Below the pieces are notes generated by a model. That model did no database searches and was not told the origin of the DNA. It worked only from the letters and a program-made list of their open reading frames with translations. A stretch of DNA of 64,000 bases from Streptomyces drozdowiczii (GTDB lineage Bacteria > Actinomycetota > Actinomycetes > Streptomycetales > Streptomycetaceae): assembly GCF_026167665.1 (NCBI RefSeq), contig NZ_CP098740.1, positions 1,116,001 to 1,180,000 of the forward strand, given 5' to 3'. Of this stretch, positions 54,185 to 63,669 are shown one piece after another; the stretch's first letter is position 1; each line of letters begins with the position of its first letter. The translations under genes and the position numbers were made by a program.

Positions 54185-55642
54185 TCAGCTGACGCCGAGC
54201 CAGCTCTCGATCGGGTGCAGGGCGAAGTAGACGACGAAGATCACCGTCAGGCCCCACATGAACGCGCCGACCTCGCGGGCCCGGCCCTGGGCGGCCTTGA
54301 TGGCGACGTACGAGATGACGCCCGCCGCCACACCGGTGGTGATGGTGTACGTGAACGGCATCAGGACCACCGTAAGGAACACCGGGATGGCCACGGAGCG
54401 GTCGCTCCAGTCGACGTGCCGGGCGTTCTGCATCATCATCGCGCCGATGACGACGAGAGCGGCGGAGGCCACCTCGGCGGGCACGATCGCGGTGAGCGGG
54501 GTGAAGAAGAGGCAGGCGGCGAAGAACAGGCCGGTGACGACGGAGGCGAGGCCGGTCCTGGCCCCCTCGCCGACGCCGGTCGCGGACTCCACGAAGACCG
54601 TCTGCCCCGAACCGCCGGCGACACCGCCGATGGCCCCGCCGGCGCCGTCGATGAACAGCGCCTTGGACAGGCCCGGCATCCGGCCCTTGTCGTCGGCGAG
54701 CCCGGCCTCCGTACCGACGCCGATGATGGTGGCCATCGCGTCGAAGAAGCCGGCGAGCACCAGGGTGAAGACGATGAAGCCGACGGTCATCGCGCCGACG
54801 TCGCCCCAGCCGCCGAAGTCGACGTCGCCGAAGAGCGAGAAGTCGGGCGAGGAGACCGCGGAGCCCTTCAGCTCCGGCGGGCCGCTGCTCCAGATCTTGG
54901 GGTCGACGTCCGCGGCCTTGTTGATGACGACGGCGACCACGGTGCCGACGACGATGCCGATGAGGATCGCGCCGGGGATGTTGCGGGCCTGGAGCATGAA
55001 GATCAGCAGCAGGGTGACCGCGAAGACGAGGACGGGCCAGCCGGCGAGTTCACCGGCCGGGCCGAGGGTCACCGGGGTCGCGGTGCCCTTGCCGACGAAA
55101 CCGGCCTTGTAGAGCCCGATCAGGGCGATGAACAGGCCGATGCCCATGGTGATGCCGTGCTTCAGCGGGAGCGGGATCGCGTTCATGATCAGCTCGCGCA
55201 GCCCGGTGACCACCAGGAGGCAGATCACCACGCCGTACATCACGCACATGCCCATGGCCTGCGGCCAGGTCATTTCGGGGGCGACCTGCGAGGACAGGAC
55301 GCCGGAGACGCTGAGGCCCGCGGCGAGCGCGAGCGGGACCTTGCCGACGAAGCCCATGAGCAGGGTGGTCGCCGCCGCCGCGAGCGCGGTGGCGGTGATC
55401 AGCGCGGGCTGGCTGAGCAGATTGCCGTCGACGTCCTTGCCGCCGAGGATCAGCGGGTTGAGCAGAAGGATGTACGCCATGGCCATGAAGGTCGTGACAC
55501 CGCCGCGCACTTCCCGGGCCACGGTCGAACCGCGGTCGGATATGTGGAAGTACCGGTCGAGCCACGATCTGCCGGCGGGGACGCGCGAGCCGGGGCCCGC
55601 GTCCTCCGCACCGGTCTTCGGCTGCACTGACTGCTGGGTCAT
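54185..55642 (-). CDS. NCS2 family purine permease
   Basis: A 485-residue nucleobase:cation symporter with about 12-14 helices. It starts with DRYFHISDRGSTVAREVRGG and TFMAMAYILLLNPLILGG, the AzgA/PbuG-type signature for hypoxanthine, guanine and adenine. GAMTVGFIVFTLVLAGFFDA and GGVAGGSGQTVFVESATGVG match the substrate-binding scissor regions. It lies between XdhC and the xanthine dehydrogenase subunits, so it likely brings in purine bases for breakdown. Confidence 0.92.
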   Translation of the reverse strand: MTQQSVQPKTGAEDAGPGSRVPAGRSWLDRYFHISDRGSTVAREVRGGVTTFMAMAYILLLNPLILGGKDVDGNLLSQPALITATALAAAATTLLMGFVGKVPLALAAGLSVSGVLSSQVAPEMTWPQAMGMCVMYGVVICLLVVTGLRELIMNAIPLPLKHGITMGIGLFIALIGLYKAGFVGKGTATPVTLGPAGELAGWPVLVFAVTLLLIFMLQARNIPGAILIGIVVGTVVAVVINKAADVDPKIWSSGPPELKGSAVSSPDFSLFGDVDFGGWGDVGAMTVGFIVFTLVLAGFFDAMATIIGVGTEAGLADDKGRMPGLSKALFIDGAGGAIGGVAGGSGQTVFVESATGVGEGARTGLASVVTGLFFAACLFFTPLTAIVPAEVASAALVVIGAMMMQNARHVDWSDRSVAIPVFLTVVLMPFTYTITTGVAAGVISYVAIKAAQGRAREVGAFMWGLTVIFVVYFALHPIESWLGVS

Positions 55643-55912
55643 GATGCCTGACTCCCAAGGTTCACAGGGGCACCCGCGATGAAGAATCGAAATGCGGGAT
55701 TTGGGATGACTGCGCTGGCGGCACGACCCGGGGGACGGCCCGAGACGAACTGTTCATGCAGGAAGGGACGGAACGGGTGGTGCTGTTCCGGTGCGGGGGG
55801 TGCGGGGCCGCGAGCGGGGCGGGACCCTGGGCCTCCGGGCGGTGCGGGCCGGGAAGTGTGACGTTCGCCTGTGGCGCGCACCGCCCGGAGAGCGGTGGGG
55901 GCGGAGCCCCGG

Positions 55913-58296
55913 TCAGACGCCGGTGAGGTGTTCGGGCCGGACCGGCGTCCGGTTGAGCTCCAGACCCGTCGCGTTCCGGATCGCCGCGAGGACGGCCGGG
56001 GTGGACGACAGGGTCGGGGCCTCGCCGATGCCGCGCAGCCCGTACGGGGCGTGGTCGTCGGCGAGTTCGAGCACGTCGACCGGGATGGTCGGCGTGTCGA
56101 GGATGGTGGGGAGGAGGTAGTCCGTGAAGGAGGGGTTGCGCACCTTCGCGGTCACCGGGTCGACGATGATCTCCTCCATGACGGCGATGCCCATCCCCTG
56201 GATGGTGCCGCCCTGGATCTGGCCGACGACCGACAGCGGGTTGAGCGCCTTGCCGACGTCCTGGGCGCAGGCCAGTTCGATGACCTTGACCAGGCCGAGT
56301 TCGGTGTCGACCTCGACCACCGCGCGGTGCGCGGCGAAGGAGTACTGGACGTGGCCGTTGCCCTGTCCGGTGCGCAGGTCGAAGGGCTCGGTGGGCCGGT
56401 GGCGCCACTCCAGCTCGATGTCGATCGCCTCGTCCTCCAGGACGTCCGCGATGTCGGCCAGCACCTCGCCGCCGTCGGTGACGACCTTGCCGCCCTCCAG
56501 GAGGAGTTCGGCGGTGGCCCAGGCGGGGTGGTAGGTGCCGAGCTTGCGGCGGCCGAGCTCCAGGAGCTGTTCGCGGACGGCCTCGCAGGAGTTCTTGACC
56601 GCGCCGCCGGTGACGTACGTCTGACGGGACGCGGAGGTCGATCCGGCGGAGCCCACCTGCGTGTCGGCGGGGTGGATGGTGACCTGCGAGACGCCGAGTT
56701 CGGTACGGGCGATCTGGGCGTGCACCGTGACGCCGCCCTGCCCGACCTCGGCCATGGCGGTGTGGACGGTCGCGACGGGTTCGCCGCCGATGACCTCCAT
56801 GCGGACCCGGGCGGTGGAGTAGTCGTCGAAGCCCTCGGAGAAGCCGACGTTCTTCAGGCCGACCGCGTAGCCGATGCCGCGTACGACGCCCTCGCCGTGG
56901 GTGGTGTTGGACAGGCCGCCGGGCAGGGCGCGGACGTCGGGGTGCTCGCCGGCGCTCTCCCACTGGCGCTCGGGCGGCAGCGGCATGGCCTTGACGCGGC
57001 GCAGCAGTTCGGCGACCGGGGCGGGCGAGTCGACCTGCTGTCCGGTGGGCAGCAGGGTGCCCTGCTCCATGGCGTTGAGCTGCCGGAACTCGACCGGGTC
57101 CATGTCCAGCTCGGCGGCCAGCTTGTCCATCTGCGCCTCGTAGGCGAAGCACGCCTGGACGGCGCCGAAGCCGCGCATGGCGCCGCACGGGGGTTGTTGG
57201 TGTAGAGGGCGATGGCCTCGATGTCGACGTTGTCGATGACGTACGGGCCGACGGCCAGCGAGGAGGCGTTGCCGACGACGGCCGGGGAGGCGGAGGCGTA
57301 GGCGCCGCCGTCCAGGACGATGCGGCACTTCATGTGGGTGAGCTTGCCGTCGCGGGTGGCGCCGTGCTCGTAGTGGAGGCGGGCCGGGTGGCGGTGGACG
57401 TGCCCGAAGAAGGACTCGAAGCGGTTGTAGACGATCTTCACGGGCTTGCCGGTGCGCAGGGCGAGCAGGCAGGCGTGGATCTGCATCGACAGGTCCTCGC
57501 GTCCGCCGAAGGCGCCGCCGACGCCGGAGAGCGTCATGCGGACCTTGTCCTCGGGCAGGCCGAGGACGGGCGCGATCTGACGCAGGTCGGAGTGGAGCCA
57601 CTGGGTGGCCACGTACAGGTCGACACCGCCGTCCTCGGCGGGTACGGCGAGGCCGGACTCGGGGCCCAGGAACGCCTGGTCCTGCATGCCGAAGTAGTAG
57701 TCGCCCTTGACGATCACATCGGCCCGGGCCTCGGCCGCGTCCGCGTCGCCGCGGACGATGGGCTGGCGGTGGACGATGTTGGGGTGCGGCACATGGCCGA
57801 TGTGGTGGTCGTCGCGGCCCTCGTGGATGAGGGGCGCGCCGGGGGCGGTCGCGGACGCCTCGTCGGTGACGACGGGCAGCTCGCGGTAGTCGATCCGGAT
57901 CTTCGCGGCGGCGCGGCGGGCCGTCTCCGGGTGGTCGGCGGCGACGAGTGCGACGGGCTCGCCGTGGTGGCGGACCCGGCCGTGGGCGAGGACGGGGGTG
58001 TCCTGGATCTCCAGGCCGTAGTTCTTCATCTCGGCCGGCAGGTCGTCGTAGGTGAGGACCGCGTAGACGCCTGAGGTGGCCAGCGCCTCGGAGACGTCGA
58101 TGGAGACGATCTCGGCGTGCGCGACGGTGGAGCGCAGGGTGTGGCCCCAGAGCATGTCCTCGTGCCACATGTCCGAGGAGTACGCGAACTCGCCGGTGAC
58201 CTTCAGGATGCCGTCGGGGCGCAGCGTGGACTCGCCGATGCCGCCCTTGGTGCGGCTGCCCTGGTTGATGTTGGTGGGGGAACCGGTGACGCCCAT
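55913..58296 (-). pseudogene. xanthine dehydrogenase molybdenum subunit, frameshifted
   Basis: The first frame (ATG 58296 to about 57190) holds GGIGESTLRPDGILKVTGEF, FGMQDQAFLGPESG and SGVGGAFGGRED. After the C5 run (complement of 57189-57193) the second frame continues PCGAMRGFGAVQACFAYEAQ and includes ACAQDVGKALNPLSVVGQIQ and GLRGIGEAP with the expected catalytic Glu. One extra C restores the invariant NNPPCGAMRGFGA and a product of about 795 residues. It binds Mo-cofactor and oxidises hypoxanthine and xanthine. Every adjoining gene is intact, so the break is doubtful. Confidence 0.9.
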
Positions 58297-58299
58297 GGC

Positions 58300-58896
58300 T
58301 CAGACCGCCTCTTCCGCGCGGGCGGCCGCCAGGCGGACCGCGTCGAGGATCTTCTCGTAGCCGGTGCAGCGGCAGAGGTTGCCGGAGAGCGCCTCGCGGA
58401 TGTCCGCGTCGGACGGCTGCGGGGTGCGCTCCAGGAGCTCGTCGGCCGCGACCAGGAGGCCGGGGGTGCAGAAGCCGCACTGGACGGCCCCGGCGTCGAT
58501 GAACGCCTGCTGGATCGGGGACAGCTCCCCGGTGTCGCGGGTCTCGTCGCCCGCGGCGGGCTCGGCCTTCCAGCGCTTGGCCCGGTCCAGCGAGGTGCCG
58601 CAGGCGCCGGAGGCGCAGCCGGTGCCGGGGTGGGCCTCGGCGCGGTGGGCGGCGAAGTCGGCGAGACCTTCTACGGTGACGACGTCGCGGCCCTCGACCT
58701 GGCCGGCGGCGACCAGGCAGGAGCAGACCGGGACGCCGTCGAGGCGGACCGTGCAGGAGCCGCACTCGCCCTGCTCGCAGGCGTTCTTGGAGCCGGGCAG
58801 GCCCATGCGCTCGCGCAGGACGTAGAGGAGGGATTCGCCCTCCCAGACGTCGTCGGCCTCGTGGCGGCGGCCGTTGACCGTGAAATTGACGCGCAT
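58300..58896 (-). CDS. xanthine dehydrogenase (2Fe-2S) subunit
   Basis: 198 residues with two [2Fe-2S] domains. Plant-type ferredoxin motif C-x4-C-x2-C and distal C in NACEQGECGSCTVRLDG and VPVCSCL; the second cluster uses GAVQCGFCTPGLL and GNLCRCTGYEKIL. An inserted His/Arg/Gly segment (AHPGTGCASGACGTSLDRAK) of about 35 residues between the domains is longer than usual. It passes electrons from the Mo subunit to FAD. Spacings of 2-3 bp show it is cotranscribed with the FAD and Mo subunits. Confidence 0.93.
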   Translation of the reverse strand: MRVNFTVNGRRHEADDVWEGESLLYVLRERMGLPGSKNACEQGECGSCTVRLDGVPVCSCLVAAGQVEGRDVVTVEGLADFAAHRAEAHPGTGCASGACGTSLDRAKRWKAEPAAGDETRDTGELSPIQQAFIDAGAVQCGFCTPGLLVAADELLERTPQPSDADIREALSGNLCRCTGYEKILDAVRLAAARAEEAV

Positions 58897-58898
58897 GA

Positions 58899-59789
58899 TC
58901 AGGCGGCTCCTTCGGTGCTGCGGCCGTTGCCGCGGTAGGACTCCCAGGCCCAGCCGAGGGTGCGGCGGGCCATGATGCCGACGGCGTGGCGGCGGTAGCT
59001 CGCGGTGCCGCGCACGTCGTCGATCGGGTTGCAGGCGCCGGCGGCGAGCGTGGCGAACTGCTGGGCGACGGACGGGGTGATGATGGTGCGGCTGTCCCAG
59101 AACCCGCCCTCCTCCAGCGCGGCGTTCAGGAATTCCTCGGCCTCCTTCGCCCGTACGGGTGTCGGGGCGGCCGATCCGATGCCGGTGCGGACCGTGCGGG
59201 TCTCGGGGTGCAGGGCGAGGCCGAAGGCGCAGACGGCGATGACCATCGCGTTGCGGGTGCCGACCTTGGAGTACTGCTGGGGCCCGTCGGCCTTCTTGAT
59301 GTGCACGGCCCGGATCAGCTCGTCCGGTTCGAGGGCGTTGCGCTTGACGCCGGTGTAGAAGGCGTCGATGGGGATCATCCGGCTGCCGCGTACGGACTCG
59401 GCCTCCACCTCGGCGCCGGCCGCGAGCAGGGCCGGGTGGGCGTCACCGGCCGGGGAGGCGGTGCCGAGGTTGCCGCCGACGCCGCCGCGGTTGCGGATCT
59501 GCGGGGACGCGACGGTGTGCGAGGCGAGCGCGAGTCCGGGCAGCTCGGCCCGCAGGTGCTCCATGATCTGGCTGTACGGGACCGAGGCGCCGAGCCGCAC
59601 GTTCTCCTGGCCCACCTCCCACTCGGTGAGGTCACCGATGCGGTTGAGGTCCAGGAGGTATTCGGGGCGCCGGTGGTCGAAGTTGATCTCGACCATCACA
59701 TCGGTGCCCCCGGCGATGGGCACAGCCGTCGGGTGCTCGGCCTTGGCGGCGAGCGCCTCCTCCCAGCTTGCGGGGCGAAGGAAGTCCAT
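58899..59789 (-). CDS. xanthine dehydrogenase FAD-binding subunit
   Basis: 296 residues. MDFLRPASWEEALAAKAEHP opens it; FAD motifs are PIAGGTDVMVEINFDHRRP and IRNRGGVGGNLGTASPAGDA. A CO-dehydrogenase-type C-terminal domain includes VRTGIGSAAPTPVRA. It accepts electrons from the iron-sulfur subunit and hands them to NAD+. First gene of the xdh operon, divergent from the PucR gene, which probably activates it. Confidence 0.93.
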   Translation of the reverse strand: MDFLRPASWEEALAAKAEHPTAVPIAGGTDVMVEINFDHRRPEYLLDLNRIGDLTEWEVGQENVRLGASVPYSQIMEHLRAELPGLALASHTVASPQIRNRGGVGGNLGTASPAGDAHPALLAAGAEVEAESVRGSRMIPIDAFYTGVKRNALEPDELIRAVHIKKADGPQQYSKVGTRNAMVIAVCAFGLALHPETRTVRTGIGSAAPTPVRAKEAEEFLNAALEEGGFWDSRTIITPSVAQQFATLAAGACNPIDDVRGTASYRRHAVGIMARRTLGWAWESYRGNGRSTEGAA

Positions 59790-59856
59790 GGTGGCTCTCT
59801 TCTTCTCAATCGGGTTTTCACGCTGGGCTGGGTGACGGCCGGCCCTCGAACTTGTT

Positions 59857-59974
59857 CATGTCTTGTTCACGCGGTGTGTGGCCCAGTACACAAGCCCTGC
59901 TCCACCTGGTGCAGTCACCGAACCCATGAAGCGGTTGGCTGGTCTCCGCTCATGTCTTGTAGATTCGAACGAAT
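59857..59974. promoter_or_regulatory. repeat elements between xdh and pucR
   Basis: CATGTCTTGT occurs at 59857-59866 and again at 59951-59960, and CTTGTTCA occurs twice at 59851-59869. ATTCG-AA-CGAAT (59963-59974) is a short palindrome. These lie between the divergent genes and are candidates for PucR binding. Assignment is inference. Confidence 0.45.
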
Positions 59975-60046
59975 GGTGGGACCCAACAGCCTCACCGCAA
60001 CACCCAGACTTCACCCGTACCAACGAGACAGATCGGCGGCGACCCG

Positions 60047-61768
60047 ATGCGGCTGCGCGCACTGCTGGAGAACGACGCGCTGGGCCTGCGGCTGCTCGGC
60101 GGCGACGAGGAGCTGGACCGGTCGGTCCGGGGTGTGATGACGACCGACCTGCGCGACCCGAGCCGCTACCTCACCGGCGGCGAGCTGGTCCTGACCGGTC
60201 TGGCCTGGCGCCGGGACGCCGCGGACTCGGAGCCGTTCGTGCGCATCCTGGCGGGCGCCGGGGTGGCCGGTCTCGCCGCGGGCGAGGCGGAGCTGGGCGA
60301 CATCCCGGACGATCTCGTGGAGGCGTGCCGCCACCACCGGCTGCCGCTGTTCGCGGTCCACGAGACGGTCGCGTTCGCAACGATCACCGAGTACGTGGTG
60401 CGCCAGGTGTCCGGCGAGCGGGCGGGCGACCTGGCGGCCGTGGTGGACCGGCACCGCAGGCTGATGACCTCCGGCCCGACCGGCGGCGGCCCCGAGGTGG
60501 TCCTCGATCTCCTGGGCTCCGACCTGGACCTCCACGCCTGGGTGCTCTCCCCCACCGGGCGGCAGATCGCGGGCGCGGGCGCCCCGCTGCCCGCCGCCGC
60601 CGGGGCCGAGCTGGCCGGGCTGCATCTGGCCGCCGTCCGCTCCGGCCGCCGCGCCCCGCACCGGGCGGCCCTCGGCGGTACGACCTATTCGCTCTTCCCG
60701 ATCCGGAACAACGGCCGGGGCGGCGCGGTGCCGCCCGCCCGCGACGTCCGGGAGTCGGTGCTCTCGGACTGGCTGCTCGCCGTGGAGGCCGACGCGAGCG
60801 ACTGGCCGGCCGCCCGGCTGGACCTCCTCCAGGGCGTCACCCAGCTGATCGCGGTCGAGCGCGACCGCCGCGACGCGGCCCGCACGGTGCGCCGCCGGCT
60901 CGCCCAGGAGGTCCTGGAGCTGGTCCAGGCGGGCGCCGCGCCCGCCGAGATCGCGGCCAGGCTGCGGGTGGCGACGCCGGTCCTGCTCCCCGGCCTCGGC
61001 ACCGCCCCGCACTGGCAGGTCGTGGTGGCCCGGGTCGAGTGGGACGAGGACGGCGGGTCCGGGGTCCGGGGCGGCCCGGTCGCCCAGGCGCTGCTGGAGG
61101 AGATCCTGGTCGACCCGGCGGTGACCGGCCCCGATTCGGCGGACCGGATCGCCGTCGCCCACACGGGTGACGAGGCCATCGCCCTGGTGCCGCTGCCCGC
61201 CGCCCCGGAGCGGGCGGACGGCGCGGCGGCCGAGGGGCCTTCCGACGACAGCGGCACCGAGGGCGAGGACCCCGCCCTGCACGCCGACGCGCTGCTCGCC
61301 GCCGTGCGCGCCCCGCTCTCCGCGGGGCTCGGCGACGACGGCCGCCTGACACTCGGTGTCAGCGCCTCGGTGCACTCGGCGGAGGGGCTGCGCGGGGCGC
61401 TGGAGGAGGCCCGGCACGCGCGCCGGGTGGCGGCGGCCCGGCCCGGCCGGGTCTGCGCGGCCGGCCACCACGAGCTGGCCTCGCACGTACTGCTGCTGCC
61501 GTTCGTGCCGGACGACGTGCGCCGGGCGTTCACCGCGCGGCTGCTGGACCCGCTGCGCGAGTACGACCGGCGCCACCGCGCGGAGCTGATCCCGACCCTG
61601 GAAGCCTTCCTGGACTGCGACGGTTCCTGGACCCGCTGCGCGGCCCGGCTGCACCTGCACGTCAACACGCTGCGCTACCGGGTCGGGCGAATCGAGCAGT
61701 TGACGGGGCGTGATCTGGCGCGCCTGGAGGACAAGCTCGATTTCTTCCTGGCCCTCCGGATGAGCTGA
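60047..61768 (+). CDS. PucR family transcriptional regulator
   Basis: 573 residues. Residues 1 to about 130 are the PucR ligand domain (ALLENDALGLRLLGGDEELD, GELVLTGLAWRRD); a GGDEF-like regulatory middle follows; the C-terminal helix-turn-helix is SWTRCAARLHLHVNTLRYRV and GRIEQLTGRDL. In Bacillus PucR activates purine catabolism in response to allantoin-type metabolites. Its divergent position opposite xdh suggests the same here. A weak ribosome site precedes ATG 60047. Confidence 0.92.
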   Translation: MRLRALLENDALGLRLLGGDEELDRSVRGVMTTDLRDPSRYLTGGELVLTGLAWRRDAADSEPFVRILAGAGVAGLAAGEAELGDIPDDLVEACRHHRLPLFAVHETVAFATITEYVVRQVSGERAGDLAAVVDRHRRLMTSGPTGGGPEVVLDLLGSDLDLHAWVLSPTGRQIAGAGAPLPAAAGAELAGLHLAAVRSGRRAPHRAALGGTTYSLFPIRNNGRGGAVPPARDVRESVLSDWLLAVEADASDWPAARLDLLQGVTQLIAVERDRRDAARTVRRRLAQEVLELVQAGAAPAEIAARLRVATPVLLPGLGTAPHWQVVVARVEWDEDGGSGVRGGPVAQALLEEILVDPAVTGPDSADRIAVAHTGDEAIALVPLPAAPERADGAAAEGPSDDSGTEGEDPALHADALLAAVRAPLSAGLGDDGRLTLGVSASVHSAEGLRGALEEARHARRVAAARPGRVCAAGHHELASHVLLLPFVPDDVRRAFTARLLDPLREYDRRHRAELIPTLEAFLDCDGSWTRCAARLHLHVNTLRYRVGRIEQLTGRDLARLEDKLDFFLALRMS

Positions 61769-61928
61769 AATCCCGGGCCGGGCAAGGGCCCTGGGGGCGA
61801 CCGGCCCCGCGCGGCCGATTGTGAAAAGTTTCACCTGACATTGCCTCGACCTCTTGGCCCGGCGTGCCATTCCGTGCTGTGATGCGGCCCATACTCAACA
61901 GCTCGACGGCGCGCTCGGGGAGGGCAAT

Positions 61929-62729
61929 GTGGCGCATACCGCCATGTCTGGTTCCGGAACGACAGCAGATGACGATCCTCCGCTCCAGACCGCGGTATGG
62001 CGGCTGCGCTCACGCGCCTGCTGGACGGACGCCGCGGCCCTGCTGGAACACGACGCCGCCACCGACCCCGCCGCGGCCCTCCAGCGGACGGCCCTGCTGA
62101 CCGAGCGGTGCCTGTACACCGGGCAGGGCTGGACGGACGCCGAGGACGCCCTGCGCACCGCCGAGGCCATGGCCCACGACGACGAGGAACGCGGCGCGGC
62201 CGCCTGCGAGCGCGGCTACCTCGCCTACGCCTCGACCCTCCTCGGCGTACGGGACCGGGCGGACGAGGCCCGGGTCGCGCTGGGCCGGGCCGCCGCGCTG
62301 CTCTCCCCCGTCGCCCAGGGCCGGCCGCTGCTCGACTTCCGGCGCGGCCTGATCGCGCAGAACATCGCGGACTCCCCGCAGGCCGCCCGGGCCGCCTACC
62401 GCAGGGCCCACGCCGGCGCCACCGCGCAGGGCGACGCGCTGCTGCTCTCCTCGACCTGGCGCCATCTCGCCCTGATCGCGCTGCGCGAGGGCGAGCTGGC
62501 GGAGGCCCGGCACGGCTTCGCGGAGTCGCTGCGGATAAGGGAGGAGCTGGGCTACCTGGTCGGTACGGCCCCGGCGCTCATCGCGCTGGCCGACGCCGAG
62601 CCGGAAGTGGAGGCCGCGACCCGGCTGCGCGCCGAGGCGGCCCGGCTCTTCCGGCTGCTGGGCGGCGTCCCGACCTGGCTGGGCCCCCACCTGGACCAGC
62701 CCCCGCCGGAGACGGTCGAGGCGAACTGA
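61929..62729 (+). CDS. TPR-like helical repeat protein
   Basis: 266 residues from GTG 61929, chosen for GGGGAGGG 6 bp upstream; ATG 61944 also possible. Successive helical pairs resemble TPR units: LTERCLYTGQGWTDAEDALR, AACERGYLAYASTLLGVRDR, SSTWRHLALIALREGELAEA and RHGFAESLRIREELGYLVG. No DNA-binding or enzymatic domain. Such proteins are protein-interaction scaffolds. Partner unknown; it stands alone between PucR and GntR genes. Confidence 0.7.
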   Translation: MAHTAMSGSGTTADDDPPLQTAVWRLRSRACWTDAAALLEHDAATDPAAALQRTALLTERCLYTGQGWTDAEDALRTAEAMAHDDEERGAAACERGYLAYASTLLGVRDRADEARVALGRAAALLSPVAQGRPLLDFRRGLIAQNIADSPQAARAAYRRAHAGATAQGDALLLSSTWRHLALIALREGELAEARHGFAESLRIREELGYLVGTAPALIALADAEPEVEAATRLRAEAARLFRLLGGVPTWLGPHLDQPPPETVEAN

Positions 62730-62774
62730 GACCGGGCGCCGGCCCGTCCCCGTACGCGCCAGGGCTTACGGGGG

Positions 62775-63524
62775 TCAGCCGTCGGCGCCCGCGAAGTGTT
62801 CGCGTACCAGCGACTGGACCACCGCCACGTCCTGGGCGATCAGCGCGTCGAGCAGCGCGGTGTGCTCGGAGGCGTCGGCCAGCAGGTCGGCGCGCCGGGT
62901 GACCGGGTTGTCCACCAGGGGCCACTGGGAGCGGCGGTGCAGGTCGTCGGCGACGGCCACCAGGCTGTGGTTCCCGGCGAGGGCGAGCACCGCGCCGTGG
63001 AAGGCCCGGTCCGCCTCGGCGTAGCTCGCCCGGTCGCCGACGGCCGCCGCCGCCACGGTGGCGTCGGCCAGCGGGCGCAGCGCGCACCAGCGGGCGGGCG
63101 GGACGGTGCGGGCGAGCCGCAGCATGACCGGGACCTCGATCAGGGCACGGACCTCGGCCAGCTCCGCCAGCTCGCGCGGTCCGCGCTCGGCGACCCGGAA
63201 GCCCCGGTTCGGCACGACCTCCACGGCCCCCTCGGTGGCCAGCCGCTGCATCGCCTCGCGCACCGGGGTCGCGGAGACGCCGAAGCGGGCGCCGAGGGCG
63301 GGCGCCGAGTAGACCTGTCCCGGGACCAGCTCGCCGTCGACCAGGGCGGTGCGCAGGGCCTCCAGGATCTGGCCGCGCACGGAGTGCCGGCGCACCTGGA
63401 CGCGGGGGGCCTCGTGCGGGTGCTCCCCGTGGGTGTGCTCGCCGCGGGCCTGCTCGGGCACCCGGACGGCCGCGGTACCGCCGTACGGGGGACGCACCTC
63501 CCCGCGCGCTCCGCCCTGTTCCAC
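62775..63524 (-). CDS. GntR family regulator (FadR/FCD subfamily)
   Basis: 249 residues. The second GTG (63524) is preferred because GGAGG lies 5 bp upstream, whereas it abuts the first (63530). An Arg/His-rich tail precedes the winged helix (RRHSVRGQILEALRTALVDG, SAPALGARFGVSATPVREAM). The C-terminal FCD domain is all helical and includes AEADRAFHGAVLALAGNHSL with the metal-binding Asp and His. Ligands of the family are usually organic acids. Its target is not evident. Confidence 0.9.
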   Translation of the reverse strand: MEQGGARGEVRPPYGGTAAVRVPEQARGEHTHGEHPHEAPRVQVRRHSVRGQILEALRTALVDGELVPGQVYSAPALGARFGVSATPVREAMQRLATEGAVEVVPNRGFRVAERGPRELAELAEVRALIEVPVMLRLARTVPPARWCALRPLADATVAAAAVGDRASYAEADRAFHGAVLALAGNHSLVAVADDLHRRSQWPLVDNPVTRRADLLADASEHTALLDALIAQDVAVVQSLVREHFAGADG

Positions 63525-63623
63525 GGGCACCTCCTCGGCCGGTCGCGGGCGCGCTCGCGCGTGCGGCGCCCTGAGTGCACGATAGGCGCAAGGGCCCCCA
63601 GTTCAAACATCGATCCGGCAGGG

Positions 63624-63642
63624 TAAGGTAAGGCTTACCTGC
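63624..63642 (+). promoter_or_regulatory. iron box (DmdR/IdeR type)
   Basis: A palindrome, AGGTAA-GGC-TTACCT (63626-63640), matches the core of the iron-repressor consensus TTAGGTTAGGCTAACCTAA. It lies 30 bases before the FhuF-like gene, which is the appropriate target. Confidence 0.75.
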
Positions 63643-63669
63643 TGACGATCGTGAATCGGTGGTCCCCGT

